Shown: piece after piece, positions 23,009 through 35,622 of the stretch | Numbering within the stretch: the stretch's first letter is position 1 | Layout: each line of letters opens with the position of its first letter | DNA from: Bidens hawaiensis | Taxonomy: Eukaryota; Streptophyta; Magnoliopsida; Asterales; Asteraceae | Assembly: GCA_021521415.1 (NCBI GenBank) | Contig: JAIQDT010009058.1 | Span: forward strand, 1 to 64,000 | Direction: 5' to 3' | DNA length: 64,000 nucleotides | The notes under the pieces: model-generated | The model's database searches: none | The model's input: the letters and a program-made list of their open reading frames with translations, nothing else | Told to the model about the DNA's origin: nothing | Translations under genes and position numbers: made by a program

Positions 23009-24572
23009 TGTACAAGCCACTAAGTACCAATTTTAGTTTTACAAAACACAATAATGGTAAGATGAGTTCTAGAAAAAATAGATAAATAAGGAGACCAAAG
23101 GATTGTAGCTTTGTCACATTTAGAATTAGGGCAATCGAAAAAATTATGGCAATTTTGACTCCGTTCAGTATAAGTTGACTTTTTTAGTGGAATTTGACCA
23201 AAAAGTTAATGGATTAAATAACGACACTAGATTAAAGTTTTTTTTTATTTCATTTCATTGTTTTTATTGTGTTATAACAATGCCTATTTTCCTTTTACTT
23301 AATTTTACATCTTTTTATTATGCATGCAAGCTTCAAGAACGTATGCGGATTATAATTACAAATCCTCATAGGTGAGTTGATATATACAAACGATTTGCCA
23401 TTTTTAAAGTGTTACTTATTATATGAATATTAAAATATATATATATATATATGAGTCGTATTGCTGCAATTTGTTATTAATAGTAAATGTTATCTATTTG
23501 TTTTGGACAACAATACCATCTTCAACTTATCATAGGTCCTTCAATTCTAAATGACCAAAAAGTACTGGTACAAGTTCAAAAGATGATCTCAAATATGATA
23601 CTGCTATCTTTTTTTCCTAACAGCTATATTTGAATGTGTTATCCTTTTGGAACCTGGTAATTCGTACGTGTAAAATTTTAGTTATAACTATTGTGTATGT
23701 TATAAATAAATTGTTTGGTTTTTACATTGAAATATTTAGAACTCAAAACTGGTTTAAAAACAATTTGGTTTAGTTAACAAAAGTCAAAATCACTTTATAA
23801 CCGGTTTTGGTTCGGGTTGAACCAGTTTCTTGACCAGGTTGCGATCGGTTTCGGCTCGGGTTTAACCAGTTTTGGCCGTTTCAGTTTGGTTAACCGGCTT
23901 TGAACTGCTTTTGTTGGAGAAAATTACAAACCGGTTCTAAGCCTATGGTTTTAATTGGTTCTAAACCGGTTTCTATATGATCGGTTTCAAACCGAACGAT
24001 TTCTACATATCGATGTTTTCATAGTTGAAAGTTCACTTGATTGAATATGCAAATAAATGGTTGAAAAATATTATGGATAGCTTCTTTTTAGAAATCTATT
24101 ATATTAAGATCCATCTTTTAGAAGTTACACAACTTAATATGCAAATCTGATGTGATTATGTATTATGTAGATAGATCCTTGCATAGTGGAGTACAAACAA
24201 AAGATGCTGGCCAATTTTGTTAGCATAATTCTTATGTGGCATGCATGATGGTTAAATGAACGCTATAGGAATACAAATCATGTGGAAGGAATTCATCTAA
24301 AAAGTAATAGGTTAATGTATTCACTTGTAAATTGTTTACATTGCTCTCATTTTCTTAAACCCAAAGTTAGGATTGGATGGGTTGGAGTAACTTTAAACCC
24401 ATCTAAATTATGTAAAATTACTTTTTGTATTTGATTTTTTAATTTGTTTGAAACTTTTAAACTAATGTTATTTGTACTATACCAAGATTATGCTATCATA
24501 TTAATTGAAATATATTAGAAATCTAATATTTAATACATAGATGAGGCAATTAAAGTTATATATATATATAAA
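23009..24572. other. Intergenic with CCGGTTT-rich segment
   Basis: No gene is seen. About 23730-24010 is rich in AACCGGTTT-type words and resembles the interior of the hAT element at 22346, but no termini or duplications were found. Confidence 0.55.
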
Positions 24573-25167
24573 CTAGCAGAAGTAACCGCGCGTTGCTGCG
24601 GGTTACAGTATAGGTTTGGTCGATAGCAGTTTGGTTTTTTATAGTACTGCTTCGCCACAGGTCTTTTTATTTTACAAAATAATTATTGTTTGTAATAGAT
24701 GTTAGTATTTCTTGTAACTTTTTGGTCAACAGCCATATTAAGAAATTGATTGGACAAACAGATTTTTTAGCTCTAATTTAAAAATTGATGTTTGAATCAA
24801 ATTCCAAGTAAAGTGTGTTTAGTTGTTAGTTACCGTGAGTTTCAACCCATATGGTGAGTTTTAACCAACACTTGTAAATGCAAAAATAATGAAATTTCAA
24901 CCAATGTTCTCAGTTACAGTTAAAGACACTCCATAAAGTTTTTACGTCTACACCTTAGAACATATGATTGACAAACAAGATCCCGAATCAACAAACTTGA
25001 ATCATAAATTTCATAAACATTAAACAAAGAAGACAAGCTCTTTAAGCATATCATGCATCACCTCATAATCATGTTTAGCAAGTTCAGTCCAGACTCATTT
25101 GTTTTCTCATGTATGAACTTTAGTATTTCATTCTCCGTTTAAAATTCTCTATAAAATGGATTATAGA
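24573..25167 (-). mobile_element. Small non-autonomous Helitron
   Basis: On the minus strand it starts TCTATAATCCATTTTATAG after an A at 25168 and ends with the hairpin AACCCGCAGCAACGCGCGGTT, 7 bases, then CTAG followed by T (24573). An A/T target with TC..CTAG ends and a subterminal hairpin is the Helitron signature. The 5' end resembles that of the larger Helitron at 57732-62424. There is no coding sequence. Confidence 0.6.
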
Positions 25168-27321
25168 TATTAATCATATTTGGTAACTACTATTTTTCAA
25201 GGGCATGAAGTTGAAGCTAAAACCAATAATAATTTGAGCATCATCTTTTGTTAAAGTGTCGTCGAGTGGTAGAAATTGTTTTTCGTTTTGAAAAAGAAAA
25301 GAAATCAATCACAAGATATGCGTAAAGTTTGTTGGTAAACCTTTTGTTTGTAATCGAAGGTACATAGAGATATATACGTATGTGATATATGTAAATATAG
25401 AGGGAAAATGGGTAATATTCCTTGAAATGATGTGCATATTCATTAAGCCTGCGCTTAGCGGCGGGTATGCGGGAATTAATGCCAAAATAATAAACGAAAT
25501 GAACTATAACTGATTCAAGTTTATAACTTTATGCATGCAAAATTTAAAAAATAGAAACAACTAATGGCAATGCCAAAATAATAAACGTCAACTGTTCTTA
25601 AAACGCTTTACTAACAACTAAAAACTTAAAAGCTAAAAGGTCTCCTCTGCATAATCAGATAACTCTATTTATATTGTCATAACACCATGAAAAAACATTA
25701 GTTATTTAAATTCGGCCGTCAAACACAACCAACCCAAAGGAGATTGATAACCGATAACGATTATAAAGGCGGATGACCTAATTCTAAGCTATCACATCTC
25801 AATTGTTACAAAATCTCTAGTTCATATGGCCTGACGACTCTCATCTCTCACCGGCATCGGTTATTACATGGTTATTATCTATTCCAATCTCATCTAATTA
25901 AGGGGGTGCTTGTTTTTTTAAAAAAGGTCTTCTTGACCACTCGCATGCGTTTAGGACTTAGTTTGTTTGTTTTCCGGAGGACATTTTATTAAAAATGATC
26001 CGCGCCCCTTCTTCCTGATACAGACTTAGACGCTTCTAAGATCTTCTAACCTCTTCCCATACCATATCATATTATGAAATGGGTTTTCATTCTGTTCAGG
26101 TTTTCATTGATGCCTCTTTTGTCCTTTGTTTAATTATTAAATTGTTTGTTCGATTCGTTTATATACTTTAAAATAATTTTACAAAAATGAAAATTTTAAA
26201 CAAAAACCACCTTGCTATCTTTTTCTAAATAAATCTGCATGGAGTGAATTAAATATAAAGTACATAGATATATACACTTCAAATATTTAGTAGACATGGC
26301 ATGAAAAATATCACATACATCAAATTGGAGATTGATCTTGATATTTTGTTTGATGTTGATGTCTTTGGTAACTCCAAACCAGCCAAAATCCTATAAAAGT
26401 TGTTGCTTTAGTCAACAGTCAATACATTATTTTGACTTTTTAGAGTCAATTTTAATTTAAAAATAAGAAATATGCAAAGTTGGAATCGGTTATCAACCCA
26501 TGCAATGTCTCTTTAACAACATAAACCTGAATACAGTATAGTCCTTCAGATTTATTTGTCCATGTCTGTTAATGACCAAAATGGCATTCGACTTGATCAG
26601 CTCATTTGACTTGCTTAGTTTGAGAAGTAAATCATCTAACCTTGATTAGCTCACCACTGCACTTGATTGCTTATGAATATAATATTTGTTTTGTTTATTC
26701 TAATTTGTCTCTTATGAATCTTGTTTCATTGCTAGTTTCCTAATTTGTTTCTTCTAACAATTATGGAGTAAAAGTTATCAAGCCATGAGCAATGCTGAGT
26801 AAATTTTTAGTAACTATCAAACGAGTCAGAATGGGTGAATCAGTCACAAGCGCTTAATCGTGGTTTTCAAATAAATAATAAATACGTCAGTTGCAATTAA
26901 AAATGATTTTTAAGGATTCTAATATGATTATGAAAACAATTTAAGACCTTGAATACGTTAAAAAAAACATTTAAAATGTCAAGTGTTGTTTACTCTGGTT
27001 TCGAGTGGGTTCAGGCCAGGTTTGATAATCGAGTTCGGGTCAAGTGGTTTCAGTTACATTTCTGTAATTGATTAAGGTTAAAACCGACGCCGAGTTAAAA
27101 ATGAAAAAGGGATAAAAAAGAAAGAAACAACTCTTTGTGAGTTTCAATTTTCTCGGGTCAGGTTGTTCAGGTTTTGGTTGCTAATACTTATGATGAACAA
27201 AATTGTTTCTTTAAACAAACATAGATAAACGTCAATAAATGAACATAAACAAATGTAAATAAACAAACACAAAAATAACAAACCAAAAAATGTTCATTCA
27301 TTTAACTAAATGAATAGAAAG
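25168..27321. other. Intergenic, no gene seen
   Basis: AT-rich DNA. A TGCGCTTAGCGGCGGG segment at about 25447 resembles a decayed Helitron end hairpin. The region just before 27322 is the target side of element D. Confidence 0.55.
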
Positions 27322-28360
27322 TGTTGAGTTGGATTTTTGATAGGAAGATTGGAATCTTCTCAACCTCCTCAGAAAAATGCTAAGTATGGACTTCGAGTAA
27401 GCCTAGACGATCGAGCATGGTTTTACTACTTCGAGCAAGGTCTTCAAAACCTTAAATGGTTGGTTCTTCTAAGTGTTAAGGCTTCGAGCAAGCTACACTT
27501 AAACGAGCAAGAGTATTCTTCTATCGAGCATGGATTGCCAATCGAGCAAATAGCTTGATCATACAAGTTTTAACCAAGTGTTACGAGCACAGGATGATCG
27601 AGCACATGGGTACAAGCATGGATGAAATAAGAAGAAGTCACGTGATCAAAGCAAGGATTTCGAGCACAGTTCAGTTCCACGAGCAAGATTTACATCCGAG
27701 CATGCTAAAGATTGCTGAATAAGAAGACTGGAGATATCAAGAAGAATGAGCTTGCTCGATAGACTAGTTCGAGCAAAGCATGGATTAGTCGAGAGGAATG
27801 AAGCTTGCTGGAAGAGAATTTCTTCACTAAAGATATTCTAAGTAAAGTATGCTCGAGGACATTCATCGAGCATACCTAGCATAGTGAGTCTGCTCGAGCA
27901 AGATTGTTACCTTGCTCGAGGACTCAACACTTGAATTATTTTGTATTTCATTATGTAATGATTACGAACTTCTGAAAGGAATGTCAGTGTCTATAAATAG
28001 GAGTCCTAGGTTTCCATTTAGGGTACGGATTTAGACAGGCAGGCACACACGGAATACAAGAAAAATTCTAAAGGAATATCTATTTGTTTTCTAGTTCAGC
28101 CACCGCCGCCGTCATACACAAAACCCTAGACATTCTTTTCACTGTTTCATTAACGACTCATTTAATACAGTGAATCTTTGTCTTTGAATGTGCCTTTATT
28201 GATTATCTATTATTGTTTTGTATTTGCTATTTTCACTCCTTCGTTCCCACACGTTGGACATCCTGATTCCGCCAGGATATTCAACAGGCCTTTTGGGTAA
28301 TCGAGTCGGTGTGTTCTTGTCAACCTTTTCGAAGGTTTCACCCGACTCATGGTCCCAACA
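27322..28360 (+). repeat. 5' LTR of element D
   Basis: It starts TGTTGAGTTGG and ends GGTCCCAACA, so the ends form a short inverted repeat TGTTG/CAACA. A primer site follows two bases later. The U3 part (27380-27930) holds about 18 CGAGCA/TGCTCG words, then TATAAATA at 27992. The 5 bp before the LTR are GAAAG; the other side is lost. Confidence 0.88.
27992..27999 (+). promoter_or_regulatory. TATA box of element D LTR
   Basis: TATAAATAGG follows the TCGAGCA motif array and lies 360 bp before the LTR end. Confidence 0.7.
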
Positions 28361-28362
28361 AG

Positions 28363-28374
28363 TGGTATCAGATC
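28363..28374 (+). other. Primer-binding site of element D
   Basis: TGGTATCAGATC lies two bases after the LTR. It matches the initiator-Met tRNA site usual for plant copia elements in its first ten bases. Confidence 0.9.
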
Positions 28375-28469
28375 TTGAGTAAGCTTGCTGAAGGCCACGA
28401 GACAGAAGGTTTGTGAAAAAGCTTGCAGCTTTACTCTATTTCACTACTGTAAACTCCAGACCTGCTGAA

Positions 28470-29650
28470 ATGGAAGACCAAGAAGTCTCTACCAACAAGA
28501 TTCCTAGATTGCTTGGACAAGAAAACTTCATCAAATGGAAGGTGCTCTTCGAAGCAGCAATAAACTACAACGACCTAGAGCTTTGGACTTCCATCTCTGA
28601 AGGAAACCATGTTCCTTCAACAGCTCCGAACAACAATGCTACCATTGAGCTAAAAATGAAAAAACGAGACGATAAGGCTTTGTCTATGCTGAAGTTAGGG
28701 TTATCTTGGGAAATTTTGACAACTGTCAATCATCGTAAGACCGCAAAGGGTATGTATGTTGCAGTTATTGAAATGTTTGAAGGGAATACTGAATTAAGAG
28801 ACATTAAGAAAGACAGACTGAAGTAGCAACTAGGCAGGTTCAAGTTTAAAGACGGAGAAAGATTAAAATCAGTCTTTCAGAGGTTTATGACGAGTGTAAA
28901 CGACATAAGAACGACTGATTTGCAGATCTCTGACTTTGAGCTGAACAAAAAGCTTTTATCATCCTTGTCCGGCGAATGGTACACTGCCAGCAAGTTTATC
29001 AAAAAAAAGGCTAGCTTTCCCAAATTTAAGTTGGATGATGTGATTGCCTTTCTCAAGGCTGCAGAACATGAGATGGTTGAAAATCATATGATTAGGGAGG
29101 ACAAGCCAAGTTTTCAAGTGAACAATGCTCTTGTAGACCAATGGGCAACCTCTCAATCAAGAACCAACAGCCTATTATTGAGGAACCATCATAAACAAGT
29201 TCAACTTGCAGTGGCCAATCAAGATTCGATGTTCAGCTGATTGAAAATGATACTACCTCTACAGCAAATGGGCAGTCAACATTTATGCAGAACAATAATG
29301 CTCAAGGAACAGACTATCAAGCATTGTTCTCTATGTTTACTGAGTCATGCCATGCTTTTGTCGCCAAGAACCTGATCAACACAAGTATTGTGCAGGAGGA
29401 TCTTGAACAAATCGATGCTGATGACTTGGAAGACATGGACATAAAGTGGCAGGCAGCCATGTTAGCAGTGAGGAGCAAAAGGTTGTATAACAGAACTGGA
29501 AGAACAAGCTTTAATGGACCAAATGAAATAATCGGCTTTGACAAATCAAAAGCCATCTGTTATAACTGTCAACAACCAGGACATTTTGCTAGAGAGTGCA
29601 ACATGCCAAAACAAGTTGGCTATCAAGTGAATCAGAACCAATTCTACTGA
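28470..29650 (+). pseudogene. Element D gag, broken
   Basis: Copia Gag. The ATG at 28470 (MEDQEVSTNKIPRLLGQENF) is preferred over 28413 because it starts the conserved N-terminus. A TAG at 28824-28826 replaces a likely Gln codon; the frame then continues (RFKFKDGERLKSVFQRFM) to a stop at 29240. After a frame change, 29285-29650 carries IDADDLEDMDIKWQAAMLA, KRLYNRTGR and a zinc knuckle CYNCQQPGHFAREC. This order matches element C Gag. Confidence 0.87.
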
Positions 29651-31665
29651 AACCAGAATCAGAACTTCCAGCACCAGAGAAATCAGATTACCAACCAAAA
29701 CCCCTATCAAAATCCAAAAAGACCCCGTCAACAAACCTTTCAAACCCAAAGAAACAATCAAATGCAGGTTCACACTACTCAGAACAGAACTAATCAGAAC
29801 AATGTGAACCAGCTGAGAGATCAAAGAAATGTTGTAGTAACCAGGGTGCCTCAGGATAGGGAATTTGATTGGAGCAACCATGCTACTGAGATTGAGAAGG
29901 CGAATGTTGCTTTTATGGCAAAAGTGCAGGACAGGCCGGAATCTTCAAATGCTAAGGTATAATCTGATATCTCAATTTCTGATCTTCTTATTACCATTGA
30001 TGAACTAAATTAGGAGATTGGAAAGTGGAAATCTGAGTGTGGGAGAAAGGAAGCCTTCTTGAATGTATATGAAGCCAGTGAAGCAACTTATGAAAATCAA
30101 ATCAAAGGGCTTGAAGAGGACTGTATGATAGCATACCAAAACCAATCAAAAATGTCAATTGAAATTGAGGGGTTGAAGAAAATGTATGCAGAAGAGAAAT
30201 TGAAAAATGCTGACTTGTTTGATAGAATTCTTAAAGAACCTTGTTTCTACAGGAAATATAGTGGGATAAGTAGATAAAATGACAGAAGAAGACAAGTACA
30301 AAAAGGTGTCACCACCTTTCTGTGAAAGCTACCCACTAAAGGTAGACAAGGAAAGCAGAAGTGAATATCTGAAACAATTCAAGAATGTATTTGATGATAA
30401 AGTTGAGTTTGTGAAACAATATGCTGATGTATTTGTGGACAAGAATGGAGAGTTTGCAATGAAAAAGAGTGAGGAACCAGAGATTAAGAAGAATGAAAAG
30501 TTGGAAAGTGAGAAAAAGAAGTGGAGTGAATACTCTAGTGAAGACAATACCTGCAGCTGTGGAAGCACAAAGTCATCAAAGGGCAAGAAGAAAGAGGGAT
30601 CAAGCAAAAAGAAGAGTGAAAATATTCCTCTTCTTCCAAAGATGACTCCCAAGTTGAAGAAGTACTATGAAAAAATGAGAAAAGAACATGTAGTGTTTGA
30701 TATTTGTGCTAGACCACAGTCTGAAATCAAGAAGATAGATGAAGCTTCAATGAAATCTTCTTATGATCAGTCACATCCTCCAATCTATCCAGTCTTCTCA
30801 AACCATGAACTTTTTGACATTGGAGATGTGGAGTATGTTCCAATGAGAAAATATGTTGGAGATGAAAAGGGAAGCAGTTCAAGAACCCATTCCAAGTTCA
30901 AGCCTGTTGTATTTGTCAAAGAAATATATCATCTGGAGCCTGATCTGAACAAACCAATCAAGATGGACTTCAACAATTCTCTATTTCCTAAAACCTCCCT
31001 AGGCTTTGACATCCCCAAACCCAGTGATAAAATTAAAGACAAGCAACTGCTTGAAGATATGGGGAGTTATGCAAAAGTCTGGATCAAGAAACGTGATGCC
31101 TATGGTCATCACACAGACTCTTACTGGTTTGAAGAGGAAGAGTTTGAAGTTCCTGATGTGGTCTGTGGAGTTGACATGAAAGGATACAAGAAATGTATCA
31201 AAGATACTTAAATGAAGAAAAAGGCAGTTCATATGATGAATAGAAAAGGACAGTGCTTGAAAAGAGACTGAAACAAGTCTTAAAGATCAAAGATGAACCA
31301 AGTGTATCTAGCAAACCTGTAAAGAACAGAAGGTCTAGTGACAAAGGAAAAGAAAAGATTAGACTTGGTGTTCTTAATGGAGATGAGAAATTTTTTATGA
31401 AGCAGGGCTATGAACCTAGAGGGTTCCAATGGAAAACTAAGAAGGAGTTGAGTGAAAAAAAGAACTATGTGATTGAGCAAACTGAAGAATTAATCAAATC
31501 ACAAGTTGTGAAGAATGGGTTAGATTCAGACTCAGAAGAAGAATGTGATGTAGTGTTTGAAGACCCACTTCTAGTTCCAGTTCCAACTCCTGATGAATCT
31601 TCAACTAACACTGAATTACAAACTGATGCGGTTTGTGACTCAGATTCCAACTAATTCTGTTTTAT
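29651..31665 (+). pseudogene. Element D Gag-Pol linker region, includes a 310-codon open frame
   Basis: Between the zinc knuckle and the protease lie about 2 kb of coding-like sequence with an asparagine/glutamine-rich part, then Lys/Glu/Ser-rich segments. The longest open piece is 30279-31211 (310 codons), rich in KK and EE and likely partly coiled. It ends in a stop and continues in another frame to 31654. No catalytic motif is seen. Long, variable linkers of this kind occur in Sirevirus-like Gag; the exact role is unknown. Confidence 0.6.
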
Positions 31666-33055
31666 ATGTACGTGCAGGAACAATCCTTGAACAGTAATGA
31701 TTTATGGTACATGGACAGTGGATGTTCCAGGCACATGACCTGTGACAAAAGTGTGCTAATCAATTATGAAAGAAAATATGAATGGCCAGTTGCTTTTGGG
31801 AGTGATGAAAATGGAAGAAAGATAGTTGGAAGAGGAACACTCACCAATGGCAAAGTATCCTTTGAGAATGTGCTGCATGTTGAAGGACTACAATACAATC
31901 AACTCAGCATTTCTCAAGTTTGTGATAAAGGGTACAAGGTGGCATTCAATGATGAACACTGCCTAATCTTGAAGCCTGAGTTTGTGATTCCAACTGAGAT
32001 GATCATGATGATGGCTCCAAGAAATGGGAACCTCTATGAGCTAAGAATGAACACTGCTACATCTAGAGGTGGTTCATGTTTTGTTTCCAAAGCCACTGAA
32101 ATTGAGACCAAACTGTGGCATAGGAAGATGTGCCATGTAAATTTGAAGAACATGAACAAGCTAGTGAAGGGTGAACATGTTGTTGGCCTTCCCACTAGAG
32201 AGTTCAATCTAGAAGAAAAATGCACATCTTGCCTCAAAGGGAAACAACACAAATCCTCACATAAGAGAAAAATGATAAACACCATTGATGAGGTCTTGGA
32301 ACTGCTACACATGGACTTGTTTGGTCCAGTAAGTGTTCCAAGTATTGGAAAGAAAAGATACTGCCTAGTGATCACTGATGATTATTCAAGGTTTACTTAG
32401 GTATACTTTATGGGCAGCAAAGATGAAACCCCAGACTTGATCAGATCCTATGTGCTAAAGATGGAAAATCAGCTTGAAAGGAAGGTGAAGGTCATCAGAA
32501 GTGACAATGGGACAAAATTAAAAATCGAATTATGGATGCTAAGGGAATCTTTCAACGATACAGTGCACCTAGAACTCCTAAACAGAATGGTGTTGCAAAA
32601 AGAAGAAACAGAACATTGATTGAAGCTGCAATGACCATGATTGCTGATGCAAATCTACCAGTCACTTTTTGGGCAGAAGCAATCAACACTGCATGTTATG
32701 TGCAGAACAGGGTTCTACTAAACAAGGCTCAAAACAAGACTCCATATGAGGTTATCTTCAAGAGAAAGCCTTATGTGAAGTTCTTGAAGCCGTTTGGCTA
32801 CAGATTCTCACTATTGAATACAAAGGACTACCTAAACAAATTTTAGTCAAAATCTCTGGAATGTTTCTTTGTGGGCTACTCATCTCATTCAAAGGCTTAC
32901 AGAATGTATGTGAAGGAGCACATGGTGGTCATTGAGTCTTCAGATATAATATTCAATGAAAACCATTTTAACAATGTTGAAGTACCTAAGTGGCTGTTTG
33001 ACTTGGAAAAGATGATCAAATCTTTCAAAATCTACAATGAAGATATGGATGACAG
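31666..33055 (+). pseudogene. Element D protease and integrase, broken
   Basis: The protease core LWYMDSGCSRHMTC begins at residue 13 of a frame opening at 31666 (DSGCSRHM is the usual copia form). The integrase zinc region follows (LWHRKMCHVN ... CTSCLKGKQHKSSH), then ELLHMDLFGPVSVPS with the first catalytic Asp. A TAG at 32398-32400 stands for Trp in SRFTW. The second Asp region VIRSDNGT follows. A frame change near 32530 precedes YSAPRTPKQNGVAKRRNRTL with the catalytic Glu missing or displaced. A stop at 32844-32846 follows. The frame is then cut at 33055 by the solo LTR. Confidence 0.87.
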
Positions 33056-35622
33056 TGTGACATTTGAGCCAAAACAAGGTACACCTCAGTACGTATTTAT
33101 CGATTAAACAAATAAACGCCTTTTGCGTAACAAACGAACGATTAACCGAACGAGTCGGGTTATGACCCAGAAATCCGGGGGGGCATCTATAAGTGATATG
33201 CGATATATACAAGCTAAAATATTAGTAATATGGCCTTAGTTTGATAGCAAACAAGTTAAACGAAAACATGCTCGTTTAACTACCCGCAATAGATTTAAAC
33301 GCGAAAGATAGTTACAAACCAAGCATTGTATCATCCGTTAAGCCGAAAAAGATTTACCAAACACTTATTTGAAATGTTTTAAGTGATCCGTGAAAATATT
33401 TTTGATTTTTACAAACGTATAGTATGTTTTTATAATTTCACACTAAACTAGCCGAAAAACACACGTTTTCGCACTGTTTAACGCACCCGGTAAGTTTTTC
33501 ACGCCAAAAACCGAACCCGAACTAAATTTGGACTGGGTTTTTCGTATTTAGGCTTGAGAAATCAGAAACTTGGGCCAAAATGGGCCCATTAACCTTCCGA
33601 TCGGACCAGCCCACCCCACCCCCCATTCTTTTAACTTGTTTTGCAAGATTTTTTACTCATTCTAATTTATAAGAAGTTGAGTTCCAAGCAGCTCTAAACC
33701 TGAATTTCCAGAATCCTTCAAACCCTAAGGTAAGGAGCTTAAATAAGTAACTTTTGTACTTGTTTAACCTTGATTAATACCATAAAAACATGTCTTGATT
33801 ACTAAAAATCATTCCTAACCATGTAAAAATCCCAAAAATGTTCCATAAACATGTTTTGATCATACACATGGTAGGGAACCTGGTTTGATAGCTTTTTTGG
33901 CCATAAACACGGATTAAAGGGTTGAAACGGCGTTTTTACGGTTCAAAAGTTCGTTTTTGTGCACTAGCCGAAACCCTAAGTTAAAGGGCTGTTCTTTTGA
34001 CGAAACTTGCTTGGTTTGTAATATAGGACTTGTATCTAGCTTTCATAGAAGCACAAGAACCTGAAAACTTGATTAGAAAGTCGGAAACGAGCCAAACCCG
34101 CTAAGGTAATGCCGAAACACTCGCTTACGGCCTGTTTAGGTTAAGGTTGTGATTTGCATATTATTAGGCCTTGAAATTTTGCAGGAACATCAAGGACCAT
34201 GTCATTGAGTCCCTGTTCAAATTTGGTAATTTTTCGACCATCCGAAAATATTTGGCGAATTTATTACCGAATTGGGACGTTTATTTGGGAAAAATAGCTA
34301 AAATACTTCCAAAATTATGAAATTTTTCTGGGAACTCATATTTGATGTATTTTGATCACATATGAATTTTGGGATCATTTGGAGAAGTTTAAAGGTGTTT
34401 TGTTTATATGCTTTCGTGTGAATTTTTATAGCCGAATTTGAGCCAAAAAGAATATCGCACGAGCTTTTCACATTCTGAAATTGATACAGGTTGTTTTGAG
34501 ACATGATTTGAGCATTCAGGAATTTTTGTGGAATTTTTGGAAATTTTTTGGGGTAAACGGACGATTTTCAGGCGGAATATAGCTAATAAAATGAATTTTT
34601 ATAAATTAATAAATCAATAAATAATTCTCGAAATATTTTTATAAAAATCTACATAGTTTAATTGATAAGTGGCATTCCAACTATACCCAGATTAATTATA
34701 TAGCCCAGTTTAGTATTGAGATTATAATAATATTAAAATATTAATATTATTATAATATTGATTATAGGAACTACTGATAAGCGGACCGAACAAACCACGA
34801 GCTGATACAGTACTGATTATCTACTAAACCATGAGTTTCATGACCCCACTTCTAAACTGTTTTATGAACTTTTGGGATGAAAAGCATGTTTGCTTATATC
34901 TATATACTTATCTGAAACATGTGATGATGTGAATTATCTAAGTGCTAACACATGAAATTCCCCACTAACACAGTGATTAACTTCGAACCGGTGGCTTGTG
35001 AATAGTACTATTGGTTTGATAAACCCAGGCGGGGCCAGCACGGTTGCTGAGACATTATCCCGTTTGCACATGTCCATATTTTTACGAACCAGCTATGTAG
35101 TGTTAGGCATAGCTACCGGGGCATGTTGTGGGCGGAAAGGGGCCACAGCGGTTGATTGAGCGTGGGAAATGGAGGCACGCAGCACGAACAGTCCAGGCTT
35201 CACTGTAGCTTAGCATAATTACATCACATACATCATTTACATACATACTTATTTTATGATTACAAGTGTTAACTTGTGAATACTCGTAACTGTTTTCTTA
35301 AAACTCGTGAAACTCACCAACTCTAGTAGTTGACCCGTTTTAAACTGCTTTTCATGGTTACCGAAGTTGGAAAATCCGTGATTGTGTGCTATCTGTTACT
35401 AAACGTGATCGATGCGGTGTGAATAGAGGCAAGGTTACCAGTGTGAGTAGAGTAGCTTATGAGTATATTTTGTTGTAACACCTAGTTTGTAGTCAAAGAT
35501 AGATCAATGTAATATAATGTAAATTAGTTGTAATGTTTCTTTATAAACAATGTTGTTGATATCAGAGGTGTATGTTAAATTCCCGTTTTACGCTTCCGCA
35601 TTATGCTAGTCGGGGTGTGACA
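33056..35622 (+). repeat. Solo LTR of the element A (Tekay) family, target duplication GACAG
   Basis: It starts TGTGACATTTGAGCC and ends GGGGTGTGACA, as in element A. It is flanked by GACAG at 33051-33055 and 35623-35627. Compared with 6525-9583 it lacks about 480 bp near 34673 and has more substitutions, so it is an older copy. It splits the pol of element D, whose frame resumes at 35623. Confidence 0.93.

Noticed and set aside
25908..26080. GGGGGTGCTTGTTTTTTT, possible MITE terminus
   Set aside because: No inverted partner or target duplication seen.
28363..28374. tRNA-like sequence TGGTATCAGATC
   Set aside because: It is the primer-binding site of a copia element, not a tRNA gene. No tRNA or rRNA gene was seen in the window.
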